This document shows positions 1 through 8,903 of a stretch of DNA of 64,000 nt, in pieces. Source of the DNA: Ruminococcus sp. (GTDB lineage Bacteria > Bacillota_A > Clostridia > Oscillospirales > Ruminococcaceae); assembly GCF_016283395.1 (NCBI RefSeq), contig NZ_JAEEMU010000032.1:186001-250000 (forward strand). The letters run 5' to 3'. Positions within the stretch are counted from its first letter, which is position 1, and every line of letters begins with the position of its first letter. The position numbers were made by a program, and so were the translations under genes. The notes under the pieces are model-generated. The model searched no databases and had not been told where the DNA came from. It saw only the letters and a program-made list of their open reading frames with translations.

Positions 1-17
1 AAAGGTAGGTGTATAAT

Positions 18-488
18 ATGGCTTATCTTATCTCACATCTACGGCTGCTTTATCTGCTTTCACTTGCGCTTGCAGGTATCGCTTATATTGTGATCGACAT
101 ACATGATCTTGAACCTGTAAGCTGTCTTATCTCAGCGTTTTATGCAGCGATCCCTGAGTTGATAGCAGTTTCAGGACTATGGTTCTTTAATAAGGGATAC
201 AATATCCTGGCAATAATTGTTGCCGTGCTTTGCTGCATGGCAGCTGCCGCGGCAGTCTTTTTATTCTGGGCAGACAGCAAAAGTAATACATACGTATATC
301 TTCCGTCAAAAGTGGTCGGGATCGCTGCCTTTATACTTAGCATAGTGGCTGTAATTATTTGCAGTATTTCATTTAAAGACAATATACCACAGATCATTCT
401 GACATCATGCTGTATGTGCGGAATGATAAGTGTTGCCTATATTACAGGTTATCTGACAGCATTCGGAAAAGGCATGGGAAAGCCGTGA
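18..488 (+). CDS. Small hypothetical integral membrane protein
   Basis: A 156-residue, very hydrophobic protein of unknown function with about four or five membrane segments, roughly residues 5-25, 33-55, 60-82, 97-118 and 125-150. The ATG at 18 is preferred over an in-frame GTG at 9 because an AGGTAGG ribosome binding site lies at about 4-10, at normal spacing from 18. There are no charged catalytic motifs or recognisable family signature. Its promoter and any upstream neighbour lie outside the window. The next gene starts about 160 bases later. Confidence 0.6.
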   Translation: MAYLISHLRLLYLLSLALAGIAYIVIDIHDLEPVSCLISAFYAAIPELIAVSGLWFFNKGYNILAIIVAVLCCMAAAAAVFLFWADSKSNTYVYLPSKVVGIAAFILSIVAVIICSISFKDNIPQIILTSCCMCGMISVAYITGYLTAFGKGMGKP

Positions 489-649
489 AAAAGTCCAGGA
501 CAGAGATACATTCACACTTTCCTATACTTCATGGCAGATACGAAAAGATTTTGGGTTTGAATTAATTGAGCATACCCATATAAAGCTTATACTTGAGAAA
601 ATTATCTGACAGATGAAACCATATCACATAAAATAAAAAGAGGTATATA

Positions 650-1492
650 ATGCGAATTTCACAAAGCTGCGCTGAATGTTTGTATGAGCGTCAGAAGAAC
701 AAAACCAATAACGCCGGATATCTTGCTGAGATAAAAAGGCTTCTCGATAACCGAAAAGAAACGGACACAAGCCCGTATATGGTCTATCTTTTCAACAAAG
801 CACATCTTGAATATTTCGGCGAAAGTGCGGATTACAGTGCGATAAAGAAGCAATACAATGATCTTGTACTTTCTATGGAGGACCGACTTCGCCGTGAGAT
901 AAACTCCTCCGATGATCCGCTTGCAAAGGCACTGATAATGTCCCGTATAGGCAATTATATAGACTTCGGAGCTATGAACAGCATTGACAGTGACGAGTTC
1001 CTTGCACTGTTCCGCAATACTGATATGCGTAAAGACGATGCAGGCACATATGAAGCTTTTCTCAGTGAGTGCGAAAAAGCCAGAACATTTCTTCTTATAT
1101 GTGATAACTGCGGAGAAATAGTTCTCGACAAGCTTATGCTTGAACAGCTTAAAAAGAGATTTCCGCAGCTCATCGTCACGGCGATGGTTCGCGGCGGAGA
1201 TGTTCTGAACGATGCAACTGCTAAAGACGCACATTATGTCGGACTGGATACTGTAGCACGGATAATATCCAATGGCGAAGCGATAGCTGGTACTATATAC
1301 GAAATGCTTCCCGATGAAGCAAAAACAGTCCTTGATAATTCAGACGTAATACTCGCTAAAGGTCAGGGCAATTATGAATCAATGTCAGGACAAGGCAGGC
1401 ACGTATTCTACGAATTCCTGTGTAAATGTGATCTGTTCATGACTCGTTTCAATGTTCCGAAGCTGACAGGAATGTTCATCGAAGAAAAGTAA
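650..1492 (+). CDS. DUF89 / ARMT1-like damage-control phosphatase
   Basis: A 280-residue member of the DUF89 family, metal-dependent phosphatases thought to hydrolyse damaged or surplus phosphometabolites in the cytoplasm. Signatures seen are the N-terminal CAEC cysteine pair (residues 8-11), the CDNCGEI motif near residue 151, RGGDVLNDAT near 181, and DVILAKGQGNYESM near 232. Together these form the Asp/Asn metal and phosphate site of the family. An AAAAGAGG ribosome binding site at about 636-643 supports the ATG at 650. The following gene, 19 bases downstream, also encodes a phosphatase-type protein, so the two are probably co-transcribed. The physiological substrate cannot be told from sequence. 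Confidence 0.88.
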   Translation: MRISQSCAECLYERQKNKTNNAGYLAEIKRLLDNRKETDTSPYMVYLFNKAHLEYFGESADYSAIKKQYNDLVLSMEDRLRREINSSDDPLAKALIMSRIGNYIDFGAMNSIDSDEFLALFRNTDMRKDDAGTYEAFLSECEKARTFLLICDNCGEIVLDKLMLEQLKKRFPQLIVTAMVRGGDVLNDATAKDAHYVGLDTVARIISNGEAIAGTIYEMLPDEAKTVLDNSDVILAKGQGNYESMSGQGRHVFYEFLCKCDLFMTRFNVPKLTGMFIEEK

Positions 1493-1511
1493 ATTAAGAA
1501 AGGCAAACAAT

Positions 1512-2240
1512 ATGAAATTGCTATTTATCAGGCATGGCGATCCTGACTATACTATAGACTCTCTTACTGAAAAGGGACGCAGAGAAGCTGAACTTCTTGC
1601 TGAGCGTATCGCTCCTATGGATATCGCTGACTATTACGTTTCACCGCTTGGCAGAGCGCAGGACACCGCTGGATACACCTTGAAGAAATGCGGACGCACT
1701 GCAAAAACTCTGGACTGGCTGCGTGAATTCGACAGGAACCTTATTATCGGACCTGACGGTCAGCGTCGTATCGCATGGGATATGCTTCCGCAGGACTGGA
1801 CAAAAATCCCCGAATACTATGATAAAGACAAGTGGACAGATGTTCCCGTTATGTCGGAAGCGGATATGAGAAACGGTATCGCTTATGTACAGAAAGGCTT
1901 TGACGATCTGCTTGCCGAACACGGCTATGAACGAAACGGTAATTACTATAACGCTGTACGTCCGAACGAAGATACTATCGCGCTGTTCTGCCATTTCGGA
2001 GTTGAATGCGTAATGCTCGGACATCTTCTCGGTATCTCACCTATGCTGCTATGGCACGGTTTTATGGCTGCTCCCACATCAGTGACCACTGTCTGCACAG
2101 AAGAACGGCGCAAGGGGATAGCTTATTTCAGAGTCACAGCTTTCGGTGATATTTCCCATTTGAACAATAATAACGAACCGCCTGCTTTTGCAGGACGATT
2201 CTGTGAAGTGTTCAGTAATAACGACCAACGGCATGATTGA
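1512..2240 (+). CDS. Histidine phosphatase family protein (phosphoglycerate mutase-like)
   Basis: A 242-residue cytoplasmic protein opening with LLFIRHGDPDYT. The RHG motif (residues 6-8) carries the phosphoacceptor histidine of the histidine phosphatase superfamily. A second basic motif (YVSPLGRAQDTA, near 43-54), an acidic stretch after it, and CHFGVECVMLG near 160, where the second catalytic histidine sits, complete the fold. It lies 19 bases after the DUF89 gene behind an AAAGG site, which suggests a two-gene phosphatase operon. Whether it acts on a sugar phosphate, a nucleotide or a phosphoprotein is not visible. Confidence 0.85.
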   Translation: MKLLFIRHGDPDYTIDSLTEKGRREAELLAERIAPMDIADYYVSPLGRAQDTAGYTLKKCGRTAKTLDWLREFDRNLIIGPDGQRRIAWDMLPQDWTKIPEYYDKDKWTDVPVMSEADMRNGIAYVQKGFDDLLAEHGYERNGNYYNAVRPNEDTIALFCHFGVECVMLGHLLGISPMLLWHGFMAAPTSVTTVCTEERRKGIAYFRVTAFGDISHLNNNNEPPAFAGRFCEVFSNNDQRHD

Positions 2241-2304
2241 TGATCAATGTATGCTCAAAAATTGCAGGTCATACATCTCTCAGTGCAGGTCACGCACAGA
2301 TCTA

Positions 2305-2357
2305 TTGACCATAGGCTTCCTTTCGGGTATAATTCAGACATACCACACGAAAGGAAG
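2305..2357 (+). promoter_or_regulatory. Sigma-A promoter with a 10-bp inverted repeat for the LytTR operon
   Basis: A -35 box TTGACC (2305-2310) and a -10 box TATAAT (2328-2333) are separated by 17 bases. A perfect 10-bp inverted repeat, CTTCCTTTCG at 2316-2325 and CGAAAGGAAG at 2348-2357, brackets the -10 box, and its right arm includes the ribosome binding site of the next gene. As DNA it could be an operator. The left arm lies upstream of the predicted start of transcription, so an RNA hairpin would need an earlier start. Confidence 0.65.
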
Positions 2358-2365
2358 TATTCATC

Positions 2366-3064
2366 ATGAATAACACATTAACATCAACTGATATCAACAG
2401 AAAGACAAATGGCAGATTTCTCAAGGGATTTGATATTCTTACATACGCACTTGCTGCTTTTCTTGCATTAGGCTGTGAAGGCATACTCGCATTCTGTATC
2501 GAGCAGAAGATATATAACTGCACCATTAAAGAATTCAATACTTGGCAGAGCATACTGCACTGGGTACTCACATACATCATCTGGGGAGCATTTGCAATAT
2601 ATATACTCCGCAGCACAAAGAAAAAGGGTTACGATCTTTTCCCAAAGACTGACAAGAAGATACGTCCGTGGCAGTGGGCTTGCATAGCGATAGGCGTTGC
2701 AGCTTGCCTTATATCCACATGGATAGACTGGAACGGCAGCAAAGTCATCACAGAGCTTGAGCACAAAGGTCCGCTCCTCTTCGTATTCCAGTACATATAC
2801 TATTTTATTGAAGTATTTCTCGTTATGCTCATCATTGTCTGTGGACAGAAAGCCTGCGAGATATGGTTCGGCAAGGAGAATATACCTTATGGCGGCATTA
2901 TCGCTGCACTGACATGGGGACTCGGTCACTGGTGGTCAAAGGGTTCGTTTGCAGCAGGTATTTTTACAGCAGTTTGCGGACTTGCACTCGGAAGCGTATA
3001 CCTTCTTACAAACAGAAATGCAAAGCTTTCATACGCTCTGCTCTGTGTAATGTTTATATTATAA
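2366..3064 (+). CDS. Multi-pass membrane protein of the LytTR operon
   Basis: A 232-residue membrane protein with about six hydrophobic segments (near residues 25-45, 65-85, 108-128, 142-165, 178-196 and 198-230). The family is not recognised. The last third (residues 175-215) faintly resembles CPBP-type intramembrane proteases, but the expected EExxxR and paired histidine motifs are missing, so protease activity is not claimed. It starts with the AAGGAAG site that forms one arm of an upstream inverted repeat. The LytTR gene follows after 13 bases, so this protein is probably the first product of a three-gene regulatory operon, perhaps a transported, immunity or sensing component. Confidence 0.6.
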   Translation: MNNTLTSTDINRKTNGRFLKGFDILTYALAAFLALGCEGILAFCIEQKIYNCTIKEFNTWQSILHWVLTYIIWGAFAIYILRSTKKKGYDLFPKTDKKIRPWQWACIAIGVAACLISTWIDWNGSKVITELEHKGPLLFVFQYIYYFIEVFLVMLIIVCGQKACEIWFGKENIPYGGIIAALTWGLGHWWSKGSFAAGIFTAVCGLALGSVYLLTNRNAKLSYALLCVMFIL

Positions 3065-3077
3065 AGGATTTTTTTGA

Positions 3078-3536
3078 ATGAAACTGATAAAGACAAAAGA
3101 AAGAGGACTTAAAGAAAACTATCTCGAACTGCATTATGATGAGATAAACGATGAGACAAAAGAACTTATCTCCCGTCTCGATACTACGCTTTCAAATGTG
3201 GAAGGAACCTGTGATGAAAAACACGTTTCCGTACCTGTTACAGAAGTGCTGTATTTTGACACAGTGGACAGAAAAACATTTGCATACACGGATAAAATGT
3301 GTATCGAAATGAGGATAACACTGAGAAATGTACTCGATAACTTTTCAGATGCAGGTCTTATCAGAATAAGTAAATCAGCAGTAGTTAACGTATATAAGAT
3401 AGATCATCTGCAAGGCGATATTAATATGAGAACGACCATTTTTCTGAAAAATGGTGAAAAGCTCATAATGAACAGAGGATACAAAAAAGAATTCATGACT
3501 GAGCTTGAACGAATAAAGGAGAGAAACAGAAAATGA
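3078..3536 (+). CDS. LytTR-domain transcriptional regulator
   Basis: A 152-residue stand-alone LytTR DNA-binding protein with no receiver domain. Residues about 50-148 show the LytTR pattern: a beta-rich segment ending in VLYFDTVDRKTFAYT, the central LIRISKSAVVNVYKI (about 94-108), and a C-terminal FLKNGEKLIMNRGYKKEF. It overlaps the DUF3021 gene by four bases (ATGA), a sign of translational coupling. LytTR regulators paired with a small membrane protein are known as LytTR regulatory systems, in which the membrane partner holds the regulator inactive. The inverted repeat at 2316-2357 is a plausible site of autoregulation, but this is inference. Confidence 0.88.
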   Translation: MKLIKTKERGLKENYLELHYDEINDETKELISRLDTTLSNVEGTCDEKHVSVPVTEVLYFDTVDRKTFAYTDKMCIEMRITLRNVLDNFSDAGLIRISKSAVVNVYKIDHLQGDINMRTTIFLKNGEKLIMNRGYKKEFMTELERIKERNRK

Positions 3537-3961
3537 AGCTGATAAACAAAAAGAACTTTATATCAATAGTCTGTATCAGCTTCACGCTGGTAGTATGCGG
3601 AAAACTTCTTCTTGAAAAAGTCATGGGATTTACCGACAAACACTACACTGAAAACATCTTCACCTGTCTTGGATTTTCGATAATCATTACTGCTGTACTG
3701 GCACTTCACTTCTATCTCCAGCGTTTTCCGCTTATACCCGTATTGATAGCTCAGTACGCCATAGTAGCAGGCGCAACCGTTGGATTTGTAAAGCTTGCCG
3801 ACGTTATAGCTGATACTGATACAAATGCCATGTGGCAAATGATCCTATCCGTCACTATCCCATTTATAATAAGTGCAGCAGTTTACTACATTACGTTCTT
3901 TAAACAGATAAAAAAAGCAAATGATATTATTGCCGAGATCAATCAAAGCTCTATTAATTAA
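3533..3961 (+). CDS. DUF3021 family membrane protein (LytTR partner)
   Basis: A 142-residue protein with four membrane segments (about residues 8-26, 42-62, 68-88 and 103-123) and a short charged C-terminal tail. Size, topology and position directly after a LytTR gene match the DUF3021 family, commonly encoded next to LytTR regulators. Its start overlaps the regulator's stop. By analogy with streptococcal LytTR systems it may be the membrane-bound inhibitor or sensor, but no ligand or signal is visible in the sequence. Confidence 0.8.
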   Translation: MKLINKKNFISIVCISFTLVVCGKLLLEKVMGFTDKHYTENIFTCLGFSIIITAVLALHFYLQRFPLIPVLIAQYAIVAGATVGFVKLADVIADTDTNAMWQMILSVTIPFIISAAVYYITFFKQIKKANDIIAEINQSSIN

Positions 3962-4039
3962 TAATATCTGCTGAGTGTTACACATAAGATATATGAATAA
4001 AAGAGGAAGTTTGTTCTCATTTTAAAAGTGCTCTTTTCA

Positions 4040-4068
4040 TTGAAAAAAGGGACTGTATGTGATATAAT
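4040..4068 (+). promoter_or_regulatory. Sigma-A promoter before a decayed ORF
   Basis: TTGAAA (4040-4045) and TATAAT (4063-4068) with 17-base spacing. It lies about 50 bases before the TTG start of a small frameshifted ORF. Confidence 0.5.
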
Positions 4069-4116
4069 TTGAATATTACATACGCCTGAAATTCAAGGGA
4101 AAGAGCATTTTTGTCA

Positions 4117-4315
4117 TTGGATGCGAAGAATAAAAAAGCATATGAACTTGCATTGCAGAAATATGTAAATTAGTTTCAAAGACTTCTTAGCAGATTATAT
4201 AGGCTCAAAAAGCACTGATCTGCTTAATTATCTCAGTTCAAAAAAATTTTTTGGAATTTGTGTAACATTTTCATTACTTGAAATGTATGTATTAAGTGAA
4301 AGCAGATCTGTTTAG
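4117..4315 (+). pseudogene. Frameshifted relic of a small protein
   Basis: A TTG start at 4117 preceded by an AAGAG site opens a frame that reads LDAKNKKAYELALQKYVN and then stops at a TAG. Restoring one missing base after that point continues in another frame as FKDFLADYIGSKS and so on to a TAG at 4313-4315, giving one plausible protein of about 66 residues. A good promoter precedes it. Function and family are unknown. It sits just upstream of the sigma factor gene and may be a neutral relic. Confidence 0.35.
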
Positions 4316-4329
4316 AGAATGTCAGTATA

Positions 4330-4349
4330 TTCAATACAGTTGTACTGAA
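4330..4349. promoter_or_regulatory. Imperfect 20-bp palindrome upstream of the sigma factor gene
   Basis: TTCAATACA-GT-TGTACTGAA, a nine-base inverted repeat with one mismatch, ends about 33 bases before the sigma factor start codon. It could be an operator or part of a 5' leader hairpin. Confidence 0.35.
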
Positions 4350-4381
4350 CAGACTCAAAAAATTATGAAAGGAGCCAACGG

Positions 4382-4933
4382 ATGAGTGACAGCGAAATAA
4401 ATTACAAGCTGAAGCATTCGCCAGATGATGGCCAACGTGCTTTATTTGATCAATACTACAACTACGTATATGCGATTGCATTGCGTATTCTTCGCGGAAC
4501 GCTCTCAATAAATGATATTGAAGAATGTGTCATTGACATATTTGCAAATGTCATGCTGAACTATGATCCCGACATAAGCGGCTCACTAAAAGCATACATT
4601 GGAACTGTTGCAAAAAGAAATTCAATAAATATGCTAAGAAAAGCTAAGGGAAAAGCATATAATAATATCTCTATTGACAGTGATGATTTCGGTGAGATAG
4701 TTTCCGACACGGATATAGAACAGGCTGCTGAAAACACGTTTGTTTCCGAAGCAATTATAAATGCAATAAAAGCACTTGGCGAACCAGACTCCATAATCAT
4801 AATACAAAAATACTTCTACGACAGAAAGTCGTCAGAGATTGGAAAAATAGTGGGGCTTTCGCCAACTGCGGTCCGTGCCAGAATAAGCCGGGCAATGAAA
4901 AAACTGAAAAATAATCTCGCAGACTTTTGTTGA
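4382..4933 (+). CDS. ECF-type RNA polymerase sigma factor
   Basis: A 183-residue sigma-70 family protein of ECF size. Region 2 covers about residues 18-85, with the helix YNYVYAIALRILRGTLSIND followed by the acidic IEECVIDIFANV that binds core polymerase and the -10 element. Region 4 is about 125-178, ending in the helix-turn-helix SSEIGKIVGLSPTAVRARIS. It is followed after 15 bases by a single-pass membrane protein that probably acts as its anti-sigma factor or signal receiver. A second, related sigma/membrane pair lies at 14968-16722. The AAAGGAG site at about 4368-4375 supports the start. Confidence 0.88.
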   Translation: MSDSEINYKLKHSPDDGQRALFDQYYNYVYAIALRILRGTLSINDIEECVIDIFANVMLNYDPDISGSLKAYIGTVAKRNSINMLRKAKGKAYNNISIDSDDFGEIVSDTDIEQAAENTFVSEAIINAIKALGEPDSIIIIQKYFYDRKSSEIGKIVGLSPTAVRARISRAMKKLKNNLADFC

Positions 4934-4948
4934 TAAGGAGTGATAAGT

Positions 4949-6124
4949 ATGAAAAGCAAAAGGAGAATAATAAATATGCTAAGAAATCCAGATGAAAAAA
5001 CTTTAGAAAAACTGTCTTCAGAATACCCTCAGGCAGAACCCAATCACAAGAATAAAATGTATGAAAAAGTTAAAGAACGTATGAACAGCAATGACAATGC
5101 ATTCACTGATGAAGTCAGAGGCGTCGAAAAGTATACACGTCGTCATCTGTGGAAAAGGATCCCTGCAGCTGTGATGAGTATTGCTCTTGTAGGGGGAGCT
5201 ATTGGCGGTGGTGTAATTATGCTGAAAAACAACAGCCGCACAATGCCGTCGACTGAAATAGCTGAAGAAACAACTACACTGAATGACGTTGAAACTACAG
5301 TGAATAGTGTAATCGATGGAACAAATGCTGAACAGAAAATTGATCAGTCTGATGTCACTAAGGATTTGATATTTGCAATATGTGAAAACGGCATGACAAA
5401 GAATTTTGACAAAATATCATATTCTTATAAAAGCCGATCTGATTATGATACAGGTTATCATGATGAAGAAAACACCGAAATCAGCGTCGATAATACTCAG
5501 AATACAGCAACACGAACATCAATTGGCGGATATTATCGTGACGATGGAAGTATTGTGCATGATACTAATTATACCCAATATTTCTATCATAACACTGTAG
5601 CTGGAATTGGTGAATCTGAGAGCAATGAGATAGGCGGCAACAAAAAAGAATTCTTCACTCTTGAAAACGATGATTTAAATTATCTGATCAATGATGCATC
5701 GTCGGATGGAAAGAATCTGCTTGAAAATTTTGATAACTGGAATATTACAGGTTTTGAAGAATATCTTGGCAGAAAATGTGCTGTTATAAGCGGAACATCA
5801 GATATTAAGATTCAATATGAGAGTTCACCTGATGATGATGAAGAAGAAAGCTTTGATATATGCACATGTGAATTTACAATTTTGATCGATTATGAAACAG
5901 GTATATGGATGAAGAGTGACATAAAACACACAAATTATGATTTAGAGCATTATACAGTTACAATTACAGATATAGCTTTTGAAGATGACGCAAAGCCACC
6001 TATGTCAAAAGATGAATTCAAACAGCTGGCACTTAATGACTGTGTTAAACGTGTATGTGACGAAAACGGACAGAACTGTACATTCGAAGCAGTTAATGAA
6101 TCTGATCTTGCCTTTCTTGAGTAA
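4949..6124 (+). CDS. Single-pass membrane protein, putative anti-sigma factor
   Basis: A 391-residue protein with a cytoplasmic N-terminal part (about 1-68), one membrane segment near residues 70-90 (PAAVMSIALVGGAIGGGVIM), and an acidic extracytoplasmic domain of about 300 residues. Placement immediately after the sigma gene and this topology fit a sensor that binds the sigma factor, but no zinc-binding ZAS motif is seen. The outer domain (residues about 135-385) has the spacing of lipoprotein-like beta proteins of unknown function. The ATG at 4949 is chosen over an upstream GTG at 4940 because the AAGGAG site at 4935-4940 is correctly spaced from it. Confidence 0.65.
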   Translation: MKSKRRIINMLRNPDEKTLEKLSSEYPQAEPNHKNKMYEKVKERMNSNDNAFTDEVRGVEKYTRRHLWKRIPAAVMSIALVGGAIGGGVIMLKNNSRTMPSTEIAEETTTLNDVETTVNSVIDGTNAEQKIDQSDVTKDLIFAICENGMTKNFDKISYSYKSRSDYDTGYHDEENTEISVDNTQNTATRTSIGGYYRDDGSIVHDTNYTQYFYHNTVAGIGESESNEIGGNKKEFFTLENDDLNYLINDASSDGKNLLENFDNWNITGFEEYLGRKCAVISGTSDIKIQYESSPDDDEEESFDICTCEFTILIDYETGIWMKSDIKHTNYDLEHYTVTITDIAFEDDAKPPMSKDEFKQLALNDCVKRVCDENGQNCTFEAVNESDLAFLE

Positions 6125-6166
6125 GCATAAAAGTATAAAACCGGCATCACATAATCAATAAACAAA

Positions 6167-6208
6167 ATCCCGAAACTTACACATGTAAGTGAGTTTCGGG
6201 ATTTTTTT
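6167..6208. terminator. Rho-independent terminator between convergent genes
   Basis: An 11-bp stem, ATCCCGAAACT (6167-6177) and AGTTTCGGGAT (6192-6202), is followed by a T run on the plus strand and preceded by an A run, so it can end both the membrane protein gene and the convergent kinase gene. Confidence 0.85.
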
Positions 6209-6258
6209 GTCGGATATTTCCTGGTGTTCTGTTTATGATATCATTTTTCTGATAATGT

Positions 6259-7974
6259 TCAGTATCTTATCTCAGCACTGAATTCTGTATTTGTACATGA
6301 GATATTCAGCTTAAATCCGTTTAACGCAGCAGCACGTTCGGCTATTGACAGACCGAGTCCGCTTCCGCCTAGATTGCTCCTTGATTTTTCACCTCGCCCG
6401 AAAGGCTTCTTCAGGTCTTTTACATCGACCTTTTCCTTGACAGTATTTGTTATGATAAGCTTTTTGCGCTCGCAGGAAGCCTTTATAGAACCGTTTTCGG
6501 CGGTATATTTTACCGCATTGGAGATAAGGTTTTCGATGATGTTTTCAAATGAAGTTTTATCAGCTTTTATCTCTGTATTGCCTTCAACGGTGAATTTTAT
6601 ACCTTTCTCTTCAAGTATGGGCTCATACTTCTTTATCGCATCCTTAACGACAGTTTCAACGCTTATCTTTTCGTATTTTATCTCAGAACCGCCTTCGAGA
6701 CTGTTAAGGAACAGTGTTTTGTTGATAATGGAATCCGTAAACTTTATGTTATCAAGTATAGCACTGAGATACTGCTTTTTCTCATCTTCTGTCAGTTCAA
6801 CTTCCATTATATTTTCAGCATAGCCGCCTATTGCCATAAGCGGAGTTTTTATGTCGTGGGCGAGGTGGTTGGTAAGATCGCGCTGATAGTCGTCCATAGC
6901 GTATTTAGCCTTATTTACTACATTCTTTCTCCAGCAGTAAAGTGCAGCTATAGATAATACGGCAATGCTGAAAAGAATGACGTATTTCCAGTAGAACTTC
7001 ATGAACTCAGGTGTGGTATGTTTTACGGTATAACGCAGGAATACACAATACTGTTCCTTATTGATATATATTGGGAAAGAGCGTTCAACGCACCAACCTT
7101 CCTCTCCGTCACCACTATATCCGCCGAATGAACCGCCGTCTTCCGAATACTTACAATCATTGTAAAATCTTTCCAGTACGTCCTGCTCCTCACCCCATAA
7201 GTTGAACATTGTACATACGGGATAATTCTTTGATGAAAGGCTGTCAAGCTCTAAAAGCTCATAATTATCATCATCTATAGTTATATCTATTTCTTTTGTT
7301 CTCAGTATTTCATATCCGGGCTCGCTGTTTTCGGGGACATTGTCATAATCATATTTTTTAAGTTTCATACTTCCCTTATGAGGTATGAAAGTGTGGTCTT
7401 TTTTGTTTACATAAGCACTTTCAAGCTTCATTTCAACCCATGAATTAAATGTCTCTTCTTTGGCAAGTTCACGATGATCGTTATACAGCTGCTGTACTTC
7501 GGGGATATTATCTTTTTCGGGACAAATATAGGTTCCGTTATCAGGAGCATCTTTACCGAAACTTATAAATACCTGTAATGTAAGGAGATTAGATGCGACG
7601 ATATTATTGTCCTTGTCAACTATAGCTGCAACAGCGTGATTGTCCTCAGAATACCTTGATACTATCTGTGGTCCTCCGTTTTTGGAAAACTCATCTTCAA
7701 ACATTATATCAAAATACACATACTTTGTAAGGTAGCTGCTTAGTTCGGACATCGTATCTCTGCTGCTGTTTTTTGCTTCGGTTCGGTTTACCCAGCTCTG
7801 CACACACGAAACGTTATCTTCGATACTGTTTGAAGCTTGATTTAAGGCTTCTTGATCCTGATATTCCCAGAATCCGTAAGCAAAAATCAGGCATAATGCG
7901 ATAGCTACAGAGAAAGACTTAATTAGTATCTTAGGCAGAGTTTCGCGTTTTTTCTTTTTGTATTTCTTTTTCAT
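6259..7974 (-). CDS. Two-component sensor histidine kinase
   Basis: A 571-residue membrane sensor kinase. An N-terminal membrane segment (about residues 16-36) and a second one (about 330-348) enclose an extracytoplasmic sensing domain of nearly 300 residues with no recognised fold. The dimerisation H-box LAHDIKTPL, with the phosphoacceptor His near 372, and an ATPase domain with the N-box (IENLISNAVKYT, near 478) and the G-box (GGSGLGLSIAERA, near 540) follow. No HAMP domain is obvious between TM2 and the H-box. It lies 13 bases after the response regulator gene, so the pair is co-transcribed. The AAAGGAG site fixes the start at 7974. Confidence 0.93.
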   Translation of the reverse strand: MKKKYKKKKRETLPKILIKSFSVAIALCLIFAYGFWEYQDQEALNQASNSIEDNVSCVQSWVNRTEAKNSSRDTMSELSSYLTKYVYFDIMFEDEFSKNGGPQIVSRYSEDNHAVAAIVDKDNNIVASNLLTLQVFISFGKDAPDNGTYICPEKDNIPEVQQLYNDHRELAKEETFNSWVEMKLESAYVNKKDHTFIPHKGSMKLKKYDYDNVPENSEPGYEILRTKEIDITIDDDNYELLELDSLSSKNYPVCTMFNLWGEEQDVLERFYNDCKYSEDGGSFGGYSGDGEEGWCVERSFPIYINKEQYCVFLRYTVKHTTPEFMKFYWKYVILFSIAVLSIAALYCWRKNVVNKAKYAMDDYQRDLTNHLAHDIKTPLMAIGGYAENIMEVELTEDEKKQYLSAILDNIKFTDSIINKTLFLNSLEGGSEIKYEKISVETVVKDAIKKYEPILEEKGIKFTVEGNTEIKADKTSFENIIENLISNAVKYTAENGSIKASCERKKLIITNTVKEKVDVKDLKKPFGRGEKSRSNLGGSGLGLSIAERAAALNGFKLNISCTNTEFSAEIRY

Positions 7975-7987
7975 AGGATCAACTCCT

Positions 7988-8656
7988 TTATGTTTCTGTC
8001 AGCTTGTACCCCCGTCCTATGACAGTGTGTATCTGACTGCCTGCGTTTCCAAGCTTTTTTCTGATGCGCTTGATAGTATTGTCCACAACGCGGTCGATAC
8101 CGAAGAAATCATCTCCCCACACCTTATCGAGAAGAGTGTCACGATTTACTATCCAGCCCTGATGTTCCATAAGGTAGCTAAGAATAGAAAACTCTTTTGG
8201 AGTAAGCTCGATCTCTTCATTGTCAACATAACAGGTAAGCTTACGGGTATCAAGCTTTATTGCACCGCATGATATAACGCTGTCCGAGCAGCCTTCATTT
8301 CGTTTTACCATGGCGGAGCATTTTGCGAAAAGGGCAGAAAGAAGAAACGGCTTTACTATATAATCATCACAGCCGAGATCATAGCCGTGAAGTATATCTT
8401 CTTCATGGCCTCTTGCAGTAATGAATATTATCGGGATATCGCTGAAACGTCTTAGGTTTCGGCAGATCGTAAATCCGTCAGCCCCGGGAAGCATAATGTC
8501 AAGAAGTACGATAGAATAGCCTTCGAGTTCATTTTTAGTGATACTCACAGCTTCACTGCCGTTGTTTATTATAGTTATCTCAGCACCTTTGCTTGTAAAG
8601 TATTTTCTCGTTACCTCACATATCTGAAGATCGTCCTCTATAAGCAATATCCTCAT
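7988..8656 (-). CDS. OmpR-family response regulator
   Basis: A 222-residue regulator with a receiver domain (about 1-118) and a winged-helix DNA-binding domain (about 128-222). Receiver residues visible are the acidic pair ED at 7-8, the phosphoacceptor Asp53 in LLDIMLPG, the Thr/Ala switch in FITARG, and the Lys in DDYIVKPF. The C-terminal domain contains LTPKEFSILSYLMEHQGWIV and ends VDNTIKRIRKKLG before GRGYKL, typical of OmpR/PhoB members. The ATG at 8656 is chosen because AAGGAG at about 8667-8672 fits it; an upstream ATG at 8686 lacks a site. Its partner is the kinase directly downstream. Confidence 0.93.
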   Translation of the reverse strand: MRILLIEDDLQICEVTRKYFTSKGAEITIINNGSEAVSITKNELEGYSIVLLDIMLPGADGFTICRNLRRFSDIPIIFITARGHEEDILHGYDLGCDDYIVKPFLLSALFAKCSAMVKRNEGCSDSVISCGAIKLDTRKLTCYVDNEEIELTPKEFSILSYLMEHQGWIVNRDTLLDKVWGDDFFGIDRVVDNTIKRIRKKLGNAGSQIHTVIGRGYKLTET

Positions 8657-8790
8657 TATCAAGCCACTCCTTTTCCCTTTAGCCATATTGTATCATATAG
8701 ATGTGTCATTTGTATATCATTTCCCGTTTATTTCTGTAATCCAATTGTACTATACAGCAGTAAGCTTGTCAATCTTTTAAGCAAACGCAA

Positions 8791-8826
8791 AAACGCCTGA
8801 ACGATAATCGAACCGTTCAGACGTTT
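8791..8826 (-). terminator. Terminator of the xylanase gene
   Basis: A 13-bp stem with one mismatch, followed on the minus strand by a TTTTTGCG run. It lies 80 bases after the stop of the xylanase-rhodanese gene. Confidence 0.75.
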
Positions 8827-8903
8827 TATCATAACATTTTTTCTTATTATGCTGAGAACTATTGTCTGTCACGAAACTCTTAGTTCTATGCACTTTTTTA
8901 TTA

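Noticed and set aside
2366..3064. CPBP-type intramembrane protease
   Set aside because: Only a vague C-terminal resemblance; the EExxxR and histidine motifs needed for the family are missing.
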